DNA of 64,000 bases from Chamaecyparis obtusa (taxonomy: Eukaryota; Streptophyta; Pinopsida; Cupressales; Cupressaceae): positions 62,001 to 126,000 of the forward strand of contig BSBK01002058.1 of NCBI GenBank assembly GCA_027943335.1, written 5' to 3'. The notes under the pieces are model-generated. The model was not told the origin of the DNA. It saw only the letters and a list, made by a program, of their open reading frames with translations, and did not search any database. Below are positions 36,600 through 48,181 of the stretch, piece after piece. Both the position numbers and the translations under genes were made by a program. Every line of letters starts with the position of its first letter. Positions within the stretch are counted from its first letter, which is position 1.

Positions 36600-39500
36600 A
36601 TGGCAGTCAATCTCGATTGCTTCGGCCCATTCATAAGCGTTTTCAAAAAACTGTTTGAATCTCCTGAAGAGGAGACAATCACAGGCTTTGCTGTTATCCA
36701 GAAGAAAAATGTCTTAGATCTGCTGCAAAATAATGTCTCTCTACAGCTTATCAGCACCTCTTCTGTGGATCCAGGTAAGACCCAATTCTTCTCCTCCTTT
36801 CTTTCATCTTCTAATTTGATTAATCACAAGTTAAGGTCTTCATAAGTGCAATGTGATTCAATTGAAACTGAATGTGACAGGCAATGGAAGTGGAAAACTT
36901 GGGGAAGCAACATTTATACAGAAATGGAAATCTACAGGGGAACACAAGGTCAGTGGGGAGACCAAATACCGGATTGATTTCAAGTGGGACTCGAGCTTTG
37001 GGACTCCTGGAGCCTTCCTCGCAAGAAATTTGCATCACCACGAGTTTTTTCTCAAGTCTTTGACGATTGAAATTCCTGAACAGGGGAATGTTCATTTTGT
37101 CTGCAACTCTTATATTTACCCTGCCAGTAAATACAAGACGGATCGAATTTTCTTCTCAAATAAGGTATGCCCAAAACAGTTGTGTTTGAATTCAGTTTTC
37201 ATTTGAGTACAATTATTTATAATCACTAACTGCGCTTAAATTTTTGTTTCTGGGTACTGTAATTACAGAGCTATCTACCGGCAGATACACCTCAAACCCT
37301 CGTTCAGCTGAGAAACGAAGAGCTTCAAAACCTAAGAGGAAATGGAACAGGAAAGAGGGAATACTGGGACAGAATTTACGATTATGATGTCTATAATGAT
37401 CTCGGAGATCCAGACAAAGGAGAGGAATATAGACGCCCAGTATTGGGAGGATCTACAGAATTCCCATATCCACGAAGAGGAAGAACTGGCCGTCATCACA
37501 ATAAAAGTGGTTCGTACTTGCCCATAAATTCTGCAAATTATCTGGTTTGTAATTAGCCTTCATTAATGGAAGAAGCTGATAGTATTGATGGTGATGAATG
37601 ACAGATCCTGCTACGGAAAGCAGAATATGTTCACTGCACATATATGTGCCTCGAGATGAACGATTTGGGCCGCTCAAAATGTCTGATCTAAAAAGCAATG
37701 CACTGAAGAGTGGGATCCAGTTTGCAGTGCCTCGACTCAAGTCTCTGTTTGACCCCAGCAAAGATTTCCACTCATTTGAAGATGTCAAGAAGCTGTACGC
37801 AGAGACTGCAAACAATGGCAATTCTCTGGAGGCAGAGAATGGTGAGAGATTGCTCAAGTATCCTAGGCCACAGGTCATAGCCGGTGAGTTACATTCTCTC
37901 AATTGCCATAATTTAAATTTTGTATTTAAAAACTAGAAGAAATAATTTGGAGGGAAACATTTGGTCGAATCAGCTGACGAATTCGCATGGAGGAAAGATA
38001 AAGAATTTGCTCGGCAGATGCTCTCTGGTGCCAACCCTCTGCATATCAGGCGTCTCCAAGTAATTTTCTTCATATTGCTAGTTTGAGTTATTTTTCCGAT
38101 ACTTGTGGATAAATCATTTGCCTGATGATGGATCCCAAATGTGGATGTAAAAAAAAATGTATACTTTTAACAAGATGAATGAATTTAAGAATTTTAATAA
38201 TATTCAGGAGTCCAGCAGTAGAGGAACGAATTCTTTAACAATTCTGAAATTCTTTTCAAATTCCTTTTGATGTCTAGTCTTCTATTATGAATATTGATGA
38301 AGAAACTAACAGTTTTGTGAATCCTTACCCCCTTTTTACTTTTGACATGGTACTGAGCTAATTTGGCACAATTGCCCAAGTTAGGGATGAACAAGTTTTT
38401 TGTTTTTCAAATTTCTGTACATGTGTTTAGACAGATACTGTAAAAGCTCTACTACGCTAGCTGTGTCTTTACAGTCAAGTCTCATTAGTGTTCATTTATT
38501 TGAGCTATAATGTTATTTTGATGAGTTGTACCAAACGATGCGGTCTTACATATCAAGCTTAAAATTTACAGAGTTTCCCCCCACGAAGTGAATTAGATCC
38601 AGGATTATATGGCCCACAAGAAAGCTCTATCACTGCTGCACATATAGAAAACAACCTTGACGGCCATTCAGTGGAGGAGGTATACCTTTCCTCTGTTTAA
38701 ATGTGCAGATAATTGGTTGGTCTGTCATTCTTTTAAGAAGTTATATAACAATTGTATATTCTGTATGTCCTTATAAATACTTAGGCCATTGAACAAAACA
38801 AGCTGTTCATTTTGGATCACCATGACACCTTCATGCCATATCTCAACCGGATAAATGCTCTGTCCTCAAAGGTCTATGCTTCTCGCACAATTTTGTTCCT
38901 CTGCAATGATGGCACTTTGAAGCCAGTTGCCATAGAACTGAGCCTGCCGTCAGGGTTGAGAAGGGTGTTTACTCCTGCAGAGGAAGGAGTGTCTGGAGAA
39001 CTCTGGCAGCTCGCTAAAGCACAAGTCACAGTTAATGATTCTGGGCACCATGAATTGATCAGCCACTGGTAAGCACTCTCCTCAAATCTCTGGTTTTTTT
39101 CTGAAATCTCAAGGAAATTAAAAAGTTCTATATGAAGGATTACTTCGGAAGTCTCTTGGCATTTGGCAAGAGACTTTGATTCAACATCATTTTAAACAGT
39201 AAATGCTCCCGGATTTTCAGTATTTTGTTGGCAATCTCATCGATTCAAGAAGACATCCAAAATCATGACATGGATTGTTGTTGTTTTGGGTTTTCAGGCT
39301 GAGGACACACGCAGTCATAGAACCATTTGTAATCGCCACAAACAGAAACCTGAGCACCTTGCATCCCATTCATAAGTTGCTAAGCCCTCATTTTCGTGAT
39401 ACAATGAACATCAATGCTGTGGCTCGTAATATTCTCATAAATGCGAGAGGATTAGTTGAAAGTGCGACGTTTACACAAAAGTATTCCATGGAAATGTCTG

Positions 39501-40414
39501 CTACAATTTACAGAAACTGGAGATTTGATGAAGAAGGATTACCTGCTGATCTCCTTAAAAGGTACTAATTAGTAAGATTGCATATCTCAGTTGCCCTGAA
39601 ATGTAATGTATTTGAATTTACTCACCCACAGAATTTGAGCTAAAACAGAGGAATGGCAGTGGAGGATGAACCGATGCTCCATGGGCTGAGGCTTATGATC
39701 CAAGACTATCCATATGCTGTGGATGGATTAGATATATGGTCTGCAATACAGACATGGGTTCAGAAATATGTGTCCATCTACTATGAAAATGAAGATGTAA
39801 GAGGTGACACAGAGCTTCAGTAATGGTGGGATGAAATACGAAATGATGGTCATGCAGACAAAAAAGACGAGACATGGTGGTACAAGATGGACAGTGTGGC
39901 AGAGCTTGGAAAGGCATTAACAACAATCATATGGGTGGCTTCAGCTCTTCATGCAGTAGTAAATTTTGGGCAGTATGCATATTCTGGGTACATGCCCAAT
40001 AGGCCTGCTATAAGCAGAAGGTTTATCCCCGAGGAAGGATCGCAAGATTTTTCAGAGCTAGCGAAGAATCCAGAAGAGTTTTTCTTGAAAACCGTCTCCA
40101 ATAGATTTCAAACTACTGTGGGCATTGGGCTGATAGAGTTGTTGTGTAGACATTCCAGAGATGAAGTGTATCTGGGGCAGAGAGAAACAGGGGATTGGAC
40201 TGATGATAAGCGGGTAATGGAAGCATTTGAGAGCTTTAGTCAGGAGTTAAAAGAAATAGAGAAGAAGATAAATGAGAGGAATGCAGATGAAAGATTGAAG
40301 AATAGATCAGGGCCTGCAAAGGTACGATATACATTGCTCTATCCGAGCACTTCGGATTTTAGCAGGAAAGGGGGATTAACTGGCCGAGGAATTCCAAATA
40401 GCGTCTCCATTTAG
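36600..40414 (+). pseudogene. LOX: Plant lipoxygenase gene, nine exons, one premature in-frame stop
   Basis: Lipoxygenases insert O2 into linoleic/linolenic acid in oxylipin synthesis. Exons: 36600-36774, 36881-37164, 37269-37509, 37605-37883, 37974-38059, 38572-38679, 38785-39068, 39298-39561, 39649-40414. All introns are GT-AG and join in phase, giving 828 codons, close to the usual ~840-900 for non-plastid plant forms. PLAT domain is about residues 22-155; then [23 protein letters not shown] and [10 protein letters not shown]; catalytic helices follow. Iron ligands are His485, His490 (HWLRTH), His675, Asn679 (HAVVN) and the C-terminal Ile828. Ala528 at the Coffa site predicts S-products. 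ATG 36600 has a good context (A at -3, G at +4); no transit peptide is evident. Codon 632 is TAA (ELQ-stop-WWDEI), so the product would be 631 residues without three iron ligands. The rest of the frame is intact, so the loss is recent, allelic or a sequence error. Confidence 0.93.
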
Positions 40415-40591
40415 CAGAGCACCTGTTTCCAGAATAATGTGTGTTTTTATTGGATTGATTAGCATATAAACATTTTCTTCTTTATTTATTTCACTTTCTG
40501 CAAATAATGTCAGCAGAGTTTTTCAATATAAAATGTGGAACAGCTTCTGCTATTTCAACCTCTCTAAGTACTGAGAAAGAAGAAGAGGGGA

Positions 40592-40597
40592 AATAAA
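40592..40597 (+). terminator. Candidate poly(A) signal of the lipoxygenase gene
   Basis: AATAAA about 180 bp after the stop codon. A nearer variant, AATATAAA, is at about 40525. Either could serve; plant signals are loose, so this is tentative. Confidence 0.3.
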
Positions 40598-40784
40598 ATC
40601 TTGAAAATTTGAAAACTAGAGCCAAAACTATATATTCAAAAGAAATGGCGCGGAAATAGCTTAATTTTCAAATTTATATTTATTTATTTATACTAAAGTC
40701 AAAGTAAGATTATTAGGTAGCGAACATTAATTAAATTACAAATTAGCACTTGTGCGCTTGTTGGGGTGCAACAAATTACTGATA

Positions 40785-41761
40785 GGGGAGAGGGACCAAT
40801 AGTTGTGAGGGGTCCAATAGTCGTGAGGTCATTAGTGAATATATTATCCAGTCTTACACCACATTTTTACTATATATTGTGATTAAATAATCCAAATGTA
40901 AAACAAAAAAATTTCAAATGTTGATAAAAAATGGACCAATACTTGAACACATGAGAACCTATAAATGTTATATTAAAATAACATAAACATGTGAAATAGA
41001 TAATTTTTTGTCTCAAATAATATATCATACTTATCTATCATATATGTGTCAATTAAAAAATAATATGCCCACTTAATAAAATAAGATGCCCACTTAAACA
41101 AGTATTGTTATCTTAGTGCACAAATACTATTATGATGTGTACAACTATTGGGGTAGCAATGTCTATATATTAGAATATTTCATATTAATAATTGGTTTTA
41201 TCACAAATATAAAAGGTGAACACAACCAAAATGCCTTGTATTTTCCCATGAAATGTGTGAGATTGTCAAAAAGTTTTAGTGTTCAACTATTGGTCCCTTT
41301 GTGTTTGGTATAGGTTGTATTTTATATAATAATGTGTTATTTTTATAACAACAAATAATTTTTTGGTGTTGAAGCATTGGTCCTTTTGTGTTGGATTTAA
41401 AAGTTAGATATAACAAATATTTATGATTACTAATAGGTATATGGTCCATTTAAGTTGCATATATGTCATATTTTGTATAGAAATACAATCACCAACTAAT
41501 AACAAATGATATTTTTAAATTCAAGTACTAGAGATTTTTAGATTAAGTTTTGGTTGAATCTTTAAAAAGCCAATTTTTGTACACGTTTAACTAAGCGTGC
41601 TATTTTAACGAGTTTTGTGATGAGCCACACCTTCAAACCTTAGTTATAGGTAGTTAAGTGTCCATTTTACATTTCTAAAAAAAAATGAAGGTCTTACAAT
41701 ATTCCATGCAACGGCTACATGTTGACAAAGTTAGCCCTCGCGACTATTGGTCCCTCTCCCC
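40785..41761. mobile_element. Non-autonomous TIR element (977 bp), TA target duplication
   Basis: GGGGAGAGGGACCAATAG at the left end and CTATTGGTCCCTCTCCCC at the right end are exact inverse complements. The inverted repeat extends to about 27 bp with two differences, both T where the other copy has C of a CG. TA flanks both ends (40783-40784 and 41762-41763), as in Tc1/mariner-type insertion. Inside, the core ATTGGTCC recurs in terminal-like context: GGACCAAT at 40933-40940, ATTGGTCC at 41289-41296 and 41376-41383, plus a tandem unit (GTCCAATAGTCGTGAGG) at the left end. No transposase frame is present. It lies about 370 bp downstream of the lipoxygenase stop. Confidence 0.8.
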
Positions 41762-42344
41762 TAGGTTTTATATATTTGAAAGGGAGTGGGTGACTATGGT
41801 ATATGAACACGCTTCCAGATTTGACTACTCTTTTGAAACAGAGCTGACACTCTTGTCTCTATGAAGTGTTTGGTATTTTTTGTTTAGATCATGTCACATT
41901 TCCTTTGTTGGTCCTCCGCATTATATTTGTGAAAATACTTGCTTTCTTTTGGCTGATTCCCAATCATCTAATCCCTATGCTTCCAATATCGAGTTCAAGA
42001 ATACTCATCGGACTCTAATATTGGTTTTAGAATCAAAATCGGATCTCAACATATAAAGAAGAATATTGCTTCAATGAAAACCCCACCTCCTAGCCAAGGA
42101 AAAAGAGATATAATACATTATATATATTTTGAGGGGAGCAGATAATTAGGGTAAGTATTAATAATGGAAACGTCTTGAATATGTAATTGAGTTATGAATA
42201 ATTATATATAAGGTTTGTTTTATGTTTCATGACAACATAAAAAATTACACAAATATAGATGAAAAAACAAAATCACAATACATTGTTAAAGCACTTTTAT
42301 TCATTACATATTAATAATGAAGTACAATGTTACATTGTTTTTTT

Positions 42345-42600
42345 AACTTGATTTTAATATTGGTTGCATAGGATAGTTCACACAGTTTTGCTTCTAGCTT
42401 GAGGATCTTGACAATGCCCTTGTTCTTTAGTATTTTTTTGCTGGAACAAATTTACCACCCATAACTTGGGGGAAGTCCAATGTGCACAGTTTTGACTCTA
42501 TCTTTATGGTCTACACAATGTCCTTCATATTTAGCATATTATTGTCGCCATAAATTTCGTGCATGTCTTCAGTGAAGTCCAATGCATTAAAAAAGAAGAG
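42345..42600 (-). pseudogene. Unrecognised fragment with two ~35-residue protein repeats
   Basis: On the minus strand two ~108-bp units align. One reads ALDFTEDMHEIYGDNNMLNM, then KDIV, a stop, then TIKIESKLC. The next reads TLDFPQVMGGKFVPAKK, a shift, then ILKNKGIVKILKLEAKLC. The shared pattern is LDF-x(12 to 16)-L-x-K-x-IV-x2-K-E-x-KLC. The flanks (41764-42344 and 42601-43400) show nothing recognisable. The repeat pattern at protein level supports former coding, but I know no family for it. Confidence 0.35.
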
Positions 42601-43400
42601 GAAAGTGAAATAATCTTCTTCCTTTTTTTGAGAAGCATGTATTTCATTATAGTGCAGACAAAACACTAAAAGCTAGCTACCCCATGTTTGCATGAATTTC
42701 AAAAGCCCTATTTCAAGGTTCATTTGTATCAATTTTCCACAATCCATTTCATGTAATGTAAACATTTTTTGGATAAAAATGTGGGTAACTTTTTCATTCG
42801 ACATTTCAAATTACTCACAACAATTCATCATTTGGAAAAGGATCATGAAGAAAATACCATGCAGAATAGCCTTAAATAAGTTATAGGATTAGAGGAAGAA
42901 TTTAAAATTGGAAAAATAAAGAATAAGAGAAAGTAAAGTAAAATAAGAAAAGGATAATTTCATTTGTCCTTTCAAGGTTTATGAGCTAAATTATTTTCCC
43001 ACTCCAATTCTTTTCAATTCCGCCCATTCCAACTTAATCACAGTTGAAAATATATACTCATGCAAATTGACATTATTTATGCATTGATGTGCTACCTTGA
43101 TGTTAATGGAGCATTATTTGAAACTTTGATTCTTTGACAAATTTGTTTGTTAGCGGATAATGTCAAGACTCTCATTCTTTCCATTTTTACCCATGCTAAC
43201 AATCACTACAATCAGTCTATCCTTGTGTCAGAAACTACATAGTTGCAAGAAAGATGATTGACAATAAAGACAATAGTAGAATGGCATTCTTAACCTAACA
43301 AAGAATTTATAAGACGTAAAAATAGGAAGTGTCCCACACAAGCAACAATGGGATGAAGCAAAAGATGAAGAAAGTAGAATAACAATATCCTGGACAAAAT

Positions 43401-46139
43401 TGGTGCAAGAGCACCTAGTTTGATTTCATTCCTTCATGAGGAAATTTTGTCATTTTGGTTTTAGTTTTGTGTATGTGATGTAATAAGGTCTTATTAGACC
43501 ATTTTTGGTTATTAGGAGTCTAGTTGGAGTCATTTGAGGTCCTTAGGAGTATTTGAATGAATTTAAATGTTTGGATCAAATGTTGTAAATATTTGCAAAA
43601 AGATATAAAAGTGGTCATTATAAAAGTTGTCATATGTGACTTATTGTGGTTTCGTTAATCAAGAAGAGGTTACAAATCAAGGAGGGGTTGCAAAATAGTT
43701 GAAATAGATTGAAAAATGTATAAATATGGCCTCCAACTCGAATTCCATGGTTGGAGAAGAATGTAGAATGACTGAATAAGAAGAAAGTTCATTTTTTTGG
43801 CAAGTTTTATATTGCATTTTTTTAAAAATGTTTTTCCTCTATTATAGTCGGATTGTTTCCTTTGGTTCCAAGTACAATATAATACGGGCCTAAAACCAAT
43901 GGGAAAAAGTGGATAGATGATTCTAGTTTTATTTTCTTTTCATTTGGTTCAATTTCATGAAGATTTATAGAAGTTATGATTATATTTGTAAGTGGGGATC
44001 TGAATGTGCCCTAGGGTTAGAAGTTTTGGGAAAAATAGAATCACTCTTATTTCCACCATTGGATTTTGACAAAAAATGAGGAAAGGTTTATAATTTAAGG
44101 TCCTTTTCAGTCTCACAAGATTGATTATCCTAATTCTTTGATTTGTGAAACTTATACGTGACTATTTTTTATTAGAGGAAAGCTAGTTTTACAAGGACCA
44201 AAAACCCAAGTCTTACAAACAAAAAAAAAACATGTCGAAAGATAAACCTAAAGACAACCAAACATGACCAAATGCTTACCAAAACCCCAAAAATAGGGGT
44301 TAAACAACCCACCAAAAATTCTATAGGCCCATGGCCAAGTCTGTAAATATTACAATAGAAAACACAAAATAACTTACATGCATTTGGTCAAATTTTAATT
44401 CTTCCCAATTATATCAATGTTAATATCTTTGACCTTCTTCATGATTTTATCCAGAGGGGAAGCCTTCTTTTTTATTTATCCTCAAACCCATGGAAACACC
44501 TGAGTTGTAGTCCTAAACCCACAACATCCCTTCCATTATCTAGACCTTTGACCACACCCTTATCCTTCTTACGTACTTGTAAACTATCCGTGTTATGTGG
44601 GAAATATTAAGTACTAAAGATAGGAGAATTACCTTTTAATAAGCGGTAAACCACTTATGATTGTTCATTCAATCTCCTTAACCCATCACTGGTATAGAAC
44701 ATAGCATTTTTACTCGCATTGACAACCTTATTCAAGGCAATCTGGACCGTAGTATACCTATCTTCCAAGTTTTTGATTGTACCCTCATGGTGTTCCTTGA
44801 GATCAATTATACCCTCTGCCAAATTGCAAGTGTTGATCTGAATGTCATCTAATTTATGTGTGTCTTGGCCATTATGCCTAATTTCCCTTAATTCTGAGAA
44901 CACCCAATTGAGAAAATCATCTTGGCAAGCAAGGAAATGTCTTAAGAGTCTGCCAACAGGGGCCTCTTTATTACAAGTTGATCCCTTTTCAATGGGGGAA
45001 CCCTTCTCATCATCTAAAGGAATGTCTACATGTATTTCTGTATCATTATCAATTAGAATCATTTTTTGTATTGAATCTTTGAATGAAGGAGGGGAGTTCT
45101 TCTTCAGTGGGTATTTGACACTAGTAGAAGGGGACCCACAAACTATAGCACCCACTTTTGATTTATCCTTATTATTGGGGGCCTTCCTTTTAGAGATAGT
45201 TTCAAGCTCCAATGAATAAGGTACATAACTCTACGATAGGGTATAATTAGAGTCCTCTTCCTCAAAAGAAACCACCTTCTTTTTGTAAGAGAAAGAGGCA
45301 ATGACAGTTACACAAAACAAGGGTTTGTGTTTCTCCTTATAAACATGATAGGCAACATCCCCATCTAAATCAAAACCAACATGACGTGAACCCTCCTCTT
45401 CATGATACACAATAACATTTTTATTAAATTCCACACTAGATTTCACATAAGGATGTTTTGAGACATGATGGGATTTTTCTCTTTCCATTATCAATAAAAA
45501 TAATCCCTCATACAAAATAGGAACCAATGGTTTCTTTTATGGGCCCCTACACTGTGATTTAAAGAAGAAACCAAATAATAGGGAATCGAGATACACTTAT
45601 CATGTCTTAAGTGGTTTAAAATAACAAAATGGTAGTTGAAAAGAATCCCAAATTTCTCATCTAAGGTAACATACCTCATAACCTCTGCAACAATGACCAA
45701 GATTTGACCAGAGAAGTGCATTCATAGCCCCCATCTCTAGATCTAGAAGCTTTCTTCCTTTCTTCAGGAAGGAAAAAAATCAACTGCCTCTACTGTTGAC
45801 TTCTTATAACTTACAGGTGACTTATATTTTCATTTGCATGCATATTTGTCTAATTAAGCCCAGTTAAGAAGTGGGACAAACATTTTTTAAAGAATTTTGT
45901 ACAAATAATCTTGCCTTGATTTTGGGATATGTTCAATAATGGCCGAATAGGTGTTTGAAATAAGTTTTCTTTCTTGGGGATCCATTGGGAATGAATAGTT
46001 AATCCTAAATATTAGCCTGTTTGTTGACCTATTAGGTCAAGAAGGCAATTTGTAAAGAAATCCATTTTGTTTCTTGCATTAAAGGGGTTTGTTAGAGAGT
46101 TGTTTGATTGAATTTTGCACTAGATACCCCTATTTTGCA
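43401..46139 (+). repeat. 5' LTR of the non-autonomous element, split in two
   Basis: The parts 43401-44164 and 45823-46139 match 47106-48181 in order; together they make about 1,080 bp. A TATA box, TGTATAAATATGG (43718-43730), is kept in both LTRs (the other at 47424-47436). The right end reads TATTTTGCA just before the primer site. Confidence 0.8.
44165..45816 (-). pseudogene. Retro-inserted fragment with gag-like reading frame, inside the 5' LTR
   Basis: This 1,652-bp block is absent from the 3' LTR. GTGACT stands on both sides (44159-44164 and 45817-45822), extended loosely by T-rich sequence, so it looks like a target-site duplication. The minus strand reads, over frame changes, a protein of about 350 residues: HFSGQILVIVAEVMRYVTLD, FGILFNYHFVILNHLRHDK, SIPYYLVSSLNHSVGAHKRN, EGLFLLIMEREKSHHVSKHP, then a 185-codon open frame (45212-44655) with SKRKAPNNKDKSK and a helical C-terminus (LAEGIIDLKEHHEG, VQIALNKVVNASKNAMFYTS). 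There is no pol. A short T run at the left end, a possible reversed poly(A), suggests insertion by LINE machinery. The family is not recognised. Confidence 0.55.
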
Positions 46140-46145
46140 TCAAAT

Positions 46146-46157
46146 TGGTGTCAGAGC
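46146..46157 (+). promoter_or_regulatory. Primer binding site (initiator Met tRNA type)
   Basis: TGGTGTCAGAGC differs at one base from the canonical TGGTATCAGAGC used by most plant LTR elements, and lies where reverse transcription would start, just after the 5' LTR. Confidence 0.8.
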
Positions 46158-46229
46158 TCGAAGATTTGAGCAAGAAAGTTTCTTAGATTTTTAATGTTGT
46201 CTTTCTATAGGTTCAAGCAAGAACCTCGA

Positions 46230-47075
46230 TGCCAAAAAACTAGTTAATGAAGAAGGGTGGAAACCTAGGTGAGGTATCTTGAAGGAGAGAAGAAGAAAGG
46301 TAAAAGAAACTTTTTTGGGAATAAGAATGGAATTGTTGAGAAGATTATTTGGTGGAGACTTTTAGAGTAAGGAGGTACCAAGAAAGAAACAAGAGAAAAG
46401 ACAAGAGATACATGACACAAATAAGAAGGATGAGAAAGGTGAAGAAAACTGATACTGAGGAGAAGGTAGCAGAGTTGAAGAAAGCCTTGGAAGAAATGAG
46501 AAAAAATATAGAGGAAATAGAAATAAGAATGAAATTTGAGATGTAGAAGCTTCTTGAGGAAGAAAACCAAGAACAAGGTTGACATTTACCATCAAGGAAG
46601 AATTTTAAATGGTCGATCAAGAAGATCATTTAGAATAGAAGGATGTAAAAGAAGATAGTATAACTAGACATTAAATAATCTGTGTTGTTGATGGAAGAGC
46701 CTAAGCCATTGGAGGAAGAGGAAAGATTTTAATAAATTGAGTTCATTGAGATTCAAAATGTTATTTCTAACGTTATGTGTGAGTATGTGTTTATAGGTGC
46801 ATCAAATGAAAATAATGATAGAAAATGGTATCAAGAAAAAGCATAAGTGATGTATGTAGATTTTTATGCACAATATGACAATGAAGATGAACACATGGAT
46901 AATGGTAATAAAATGTATGAACAAGTATTCAAATTTTGGTACCTTGAAGTTGAGAAGATGCTCAATAAGAGATGGTACTAGAAGATGAAAAATGATCTAC
47001 AGAAAGTTGCAGAGATGAAGGACAAGATGCAGAAGAATTGAAAGACCAAAAAGAGAAAGAAGACATGCTCTTAAG
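46230..47075 (+). pseudogene. Degenerate coiled-coil ORF of the non-autonomous element
   Basis: From 46349 one plus-strand frame can be followed to about 47072 (~240 codons) with roughly a dozen stops. It is rich in Lys/Glu heptads (EEKVAELKKALEEMRKNIEE near its start, NDLQKVAEMKDKMQKN near its end) with a more mixed middle (NVMCEYVFIGASNENNDRKW; VMYVDFYAQYDNEDE). The first ATG, at 46230, is in another frame. This may be the remains of a small structural protein, or of a gag stripped down to its helices. No enzymatic motif is present. Confidence 0.45.
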
Positions 47076-47105
47076 TGGGTTTGAGTTCAATTTTCTTTGG
47101 GAGTA

Positions 47106-48181
47106 TGGTGCAAAAGAACCTAGTTTGATTTCATGCCTCCATAATGCAATTTCATCATTTTAGTTTTAGTTTGGTGTCTTTGACATGTAATAAGGTCTTA
47201 TTAGAATGTTTTGATTGTTAGGATTCTATTTGGAGTCATTTGAGGTCCTCAAATTCTTTGATAATAAATTTATATGTTTGGATCAAATGTTGTAATCATT
47301 TGCAAAAAGATTTAGATGTTGTCATTATAAAAGTTGTCAAAAGTGTCTTAATGTGGTTTTGTTAATCAAGAAAGGGTTACAAATCAAGAAGGGGTTAAAA
47401 AATAGTTGGAATTGATTGAAAAATGTATAAATATGGTCTCCAACTTGAATTTCATGGTTGGAGAAGGTTGGAGAATAATTGAATAAGAAGAGACTTCATT
47501 ATTTGGCCAGTTCTATCTTGCATTTTATGTTTTTTCCCTCTACTATAGTCTAATTGTTTCCTTTGGTATGGACAATTACAGTACAATATGAGCTTGAAAC
47601 CAATGGGAAAAGGTAGATAGAAAAATCTAGCTTATTTTTTTCTTTTAGTTTGAGTCAATTTCATGAAGATTTGCAGAAGTTATGATCATTTTTGTAAGTG
47701 TGGGTCTAAAAAATGCCCTAAGGTTACCAGTTTTAGGGAAAATGGCTTAATGCTTATTTCCATTGTTGGGTTTTTAAAAAAACTGTGGAAAGGTATTTAA
47801 TAAGGTCCTTTTTAGTATCACTAGAGTGACTAAGCTAATTATTTGATTTGTGAAATTTATGCGTGGTTGTTCTTTTCAGTTGCATGCATATTTGTCGAAT
47901 TAAGCCTTGTCAAGTTGTGGGACATTCAATTTCTAAAGTATTATGTACATATAACCCTACCCCAATTTGGAGATATGTTCAATAATCACCAAATGGGTAT
48001 CTAAAACATTTTTTATTTTCTTGAGATCGATTTGGATTGAAAATTTATGTCCAAAATACCATGTTTTCTAACCTACTAGGTCACGAAAGTAGTTTGTAAA
48101 GAAATCCATTTTGTTGGTTGTGTCAGGGATTTGGTAGGGATTTTATTGATTTATTTTTTAGTCACATACCCCTTCTCTACA
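47106..48181 (+). repeat. 3' LTR of the non-autonomous element
   Basis: Intact copy without the 1.65 kb insertion, from TGGTGCAAAAG to CTCTACA. It shows that the insertion in the 5' LTR happened after this element integrated. TATA box at 47424-47436. Confidence 0.8.

Larger units (their letters stand above)
43401..48181 (+). mobile_element. Non-autonomous LTR retrotransposon (LARD/TRIM-like) with nested insertion
   Basis: Two direct repeats, TGGTGCAA...CA, flank about 970 bp of internal sequence. The left repeat is 43401-46139 (split by an insertion at 44165-45816) and the right one is 47106-48181. A Met-tRNA-type primer site (TGGTGTCAGAGC) follows the left repeat within seven bases, and a TTTGGGAG purine tract precedes the right one. 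No protease, reverse transcriptase or integrase can be found between them, so movement would need enzymes from another element. LTR identity looks like 80-85 percent, an old insertion. No clear 5-bp target duplication was seen (ACAAAAT left, TAAAAAA right). Confidence 0.8.

Noticed and set aside
36431..37902. Minus-strand open frames across the lipoxygenase
   Set aside because: They are antisense to exons with clear lipoxygenase similarity and show no motif.
39797..39857. GTAAGA just before the lipoxygenase TAA could be a donor splicing out the stop
   Set aside because: The first usable acceptor (CATGCAG) would remove 61 nt, which breaks the frame; the nearer CTTCAG gives only 24 nt, too short for a plant intron.
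46265..46629. Minus-strand frames rich in Phe, Leu and Ser
   Set aside because: They are the reverse of a Lys/Glu-rich coiled-coil frame, which always gives such hydrophobic shadows.
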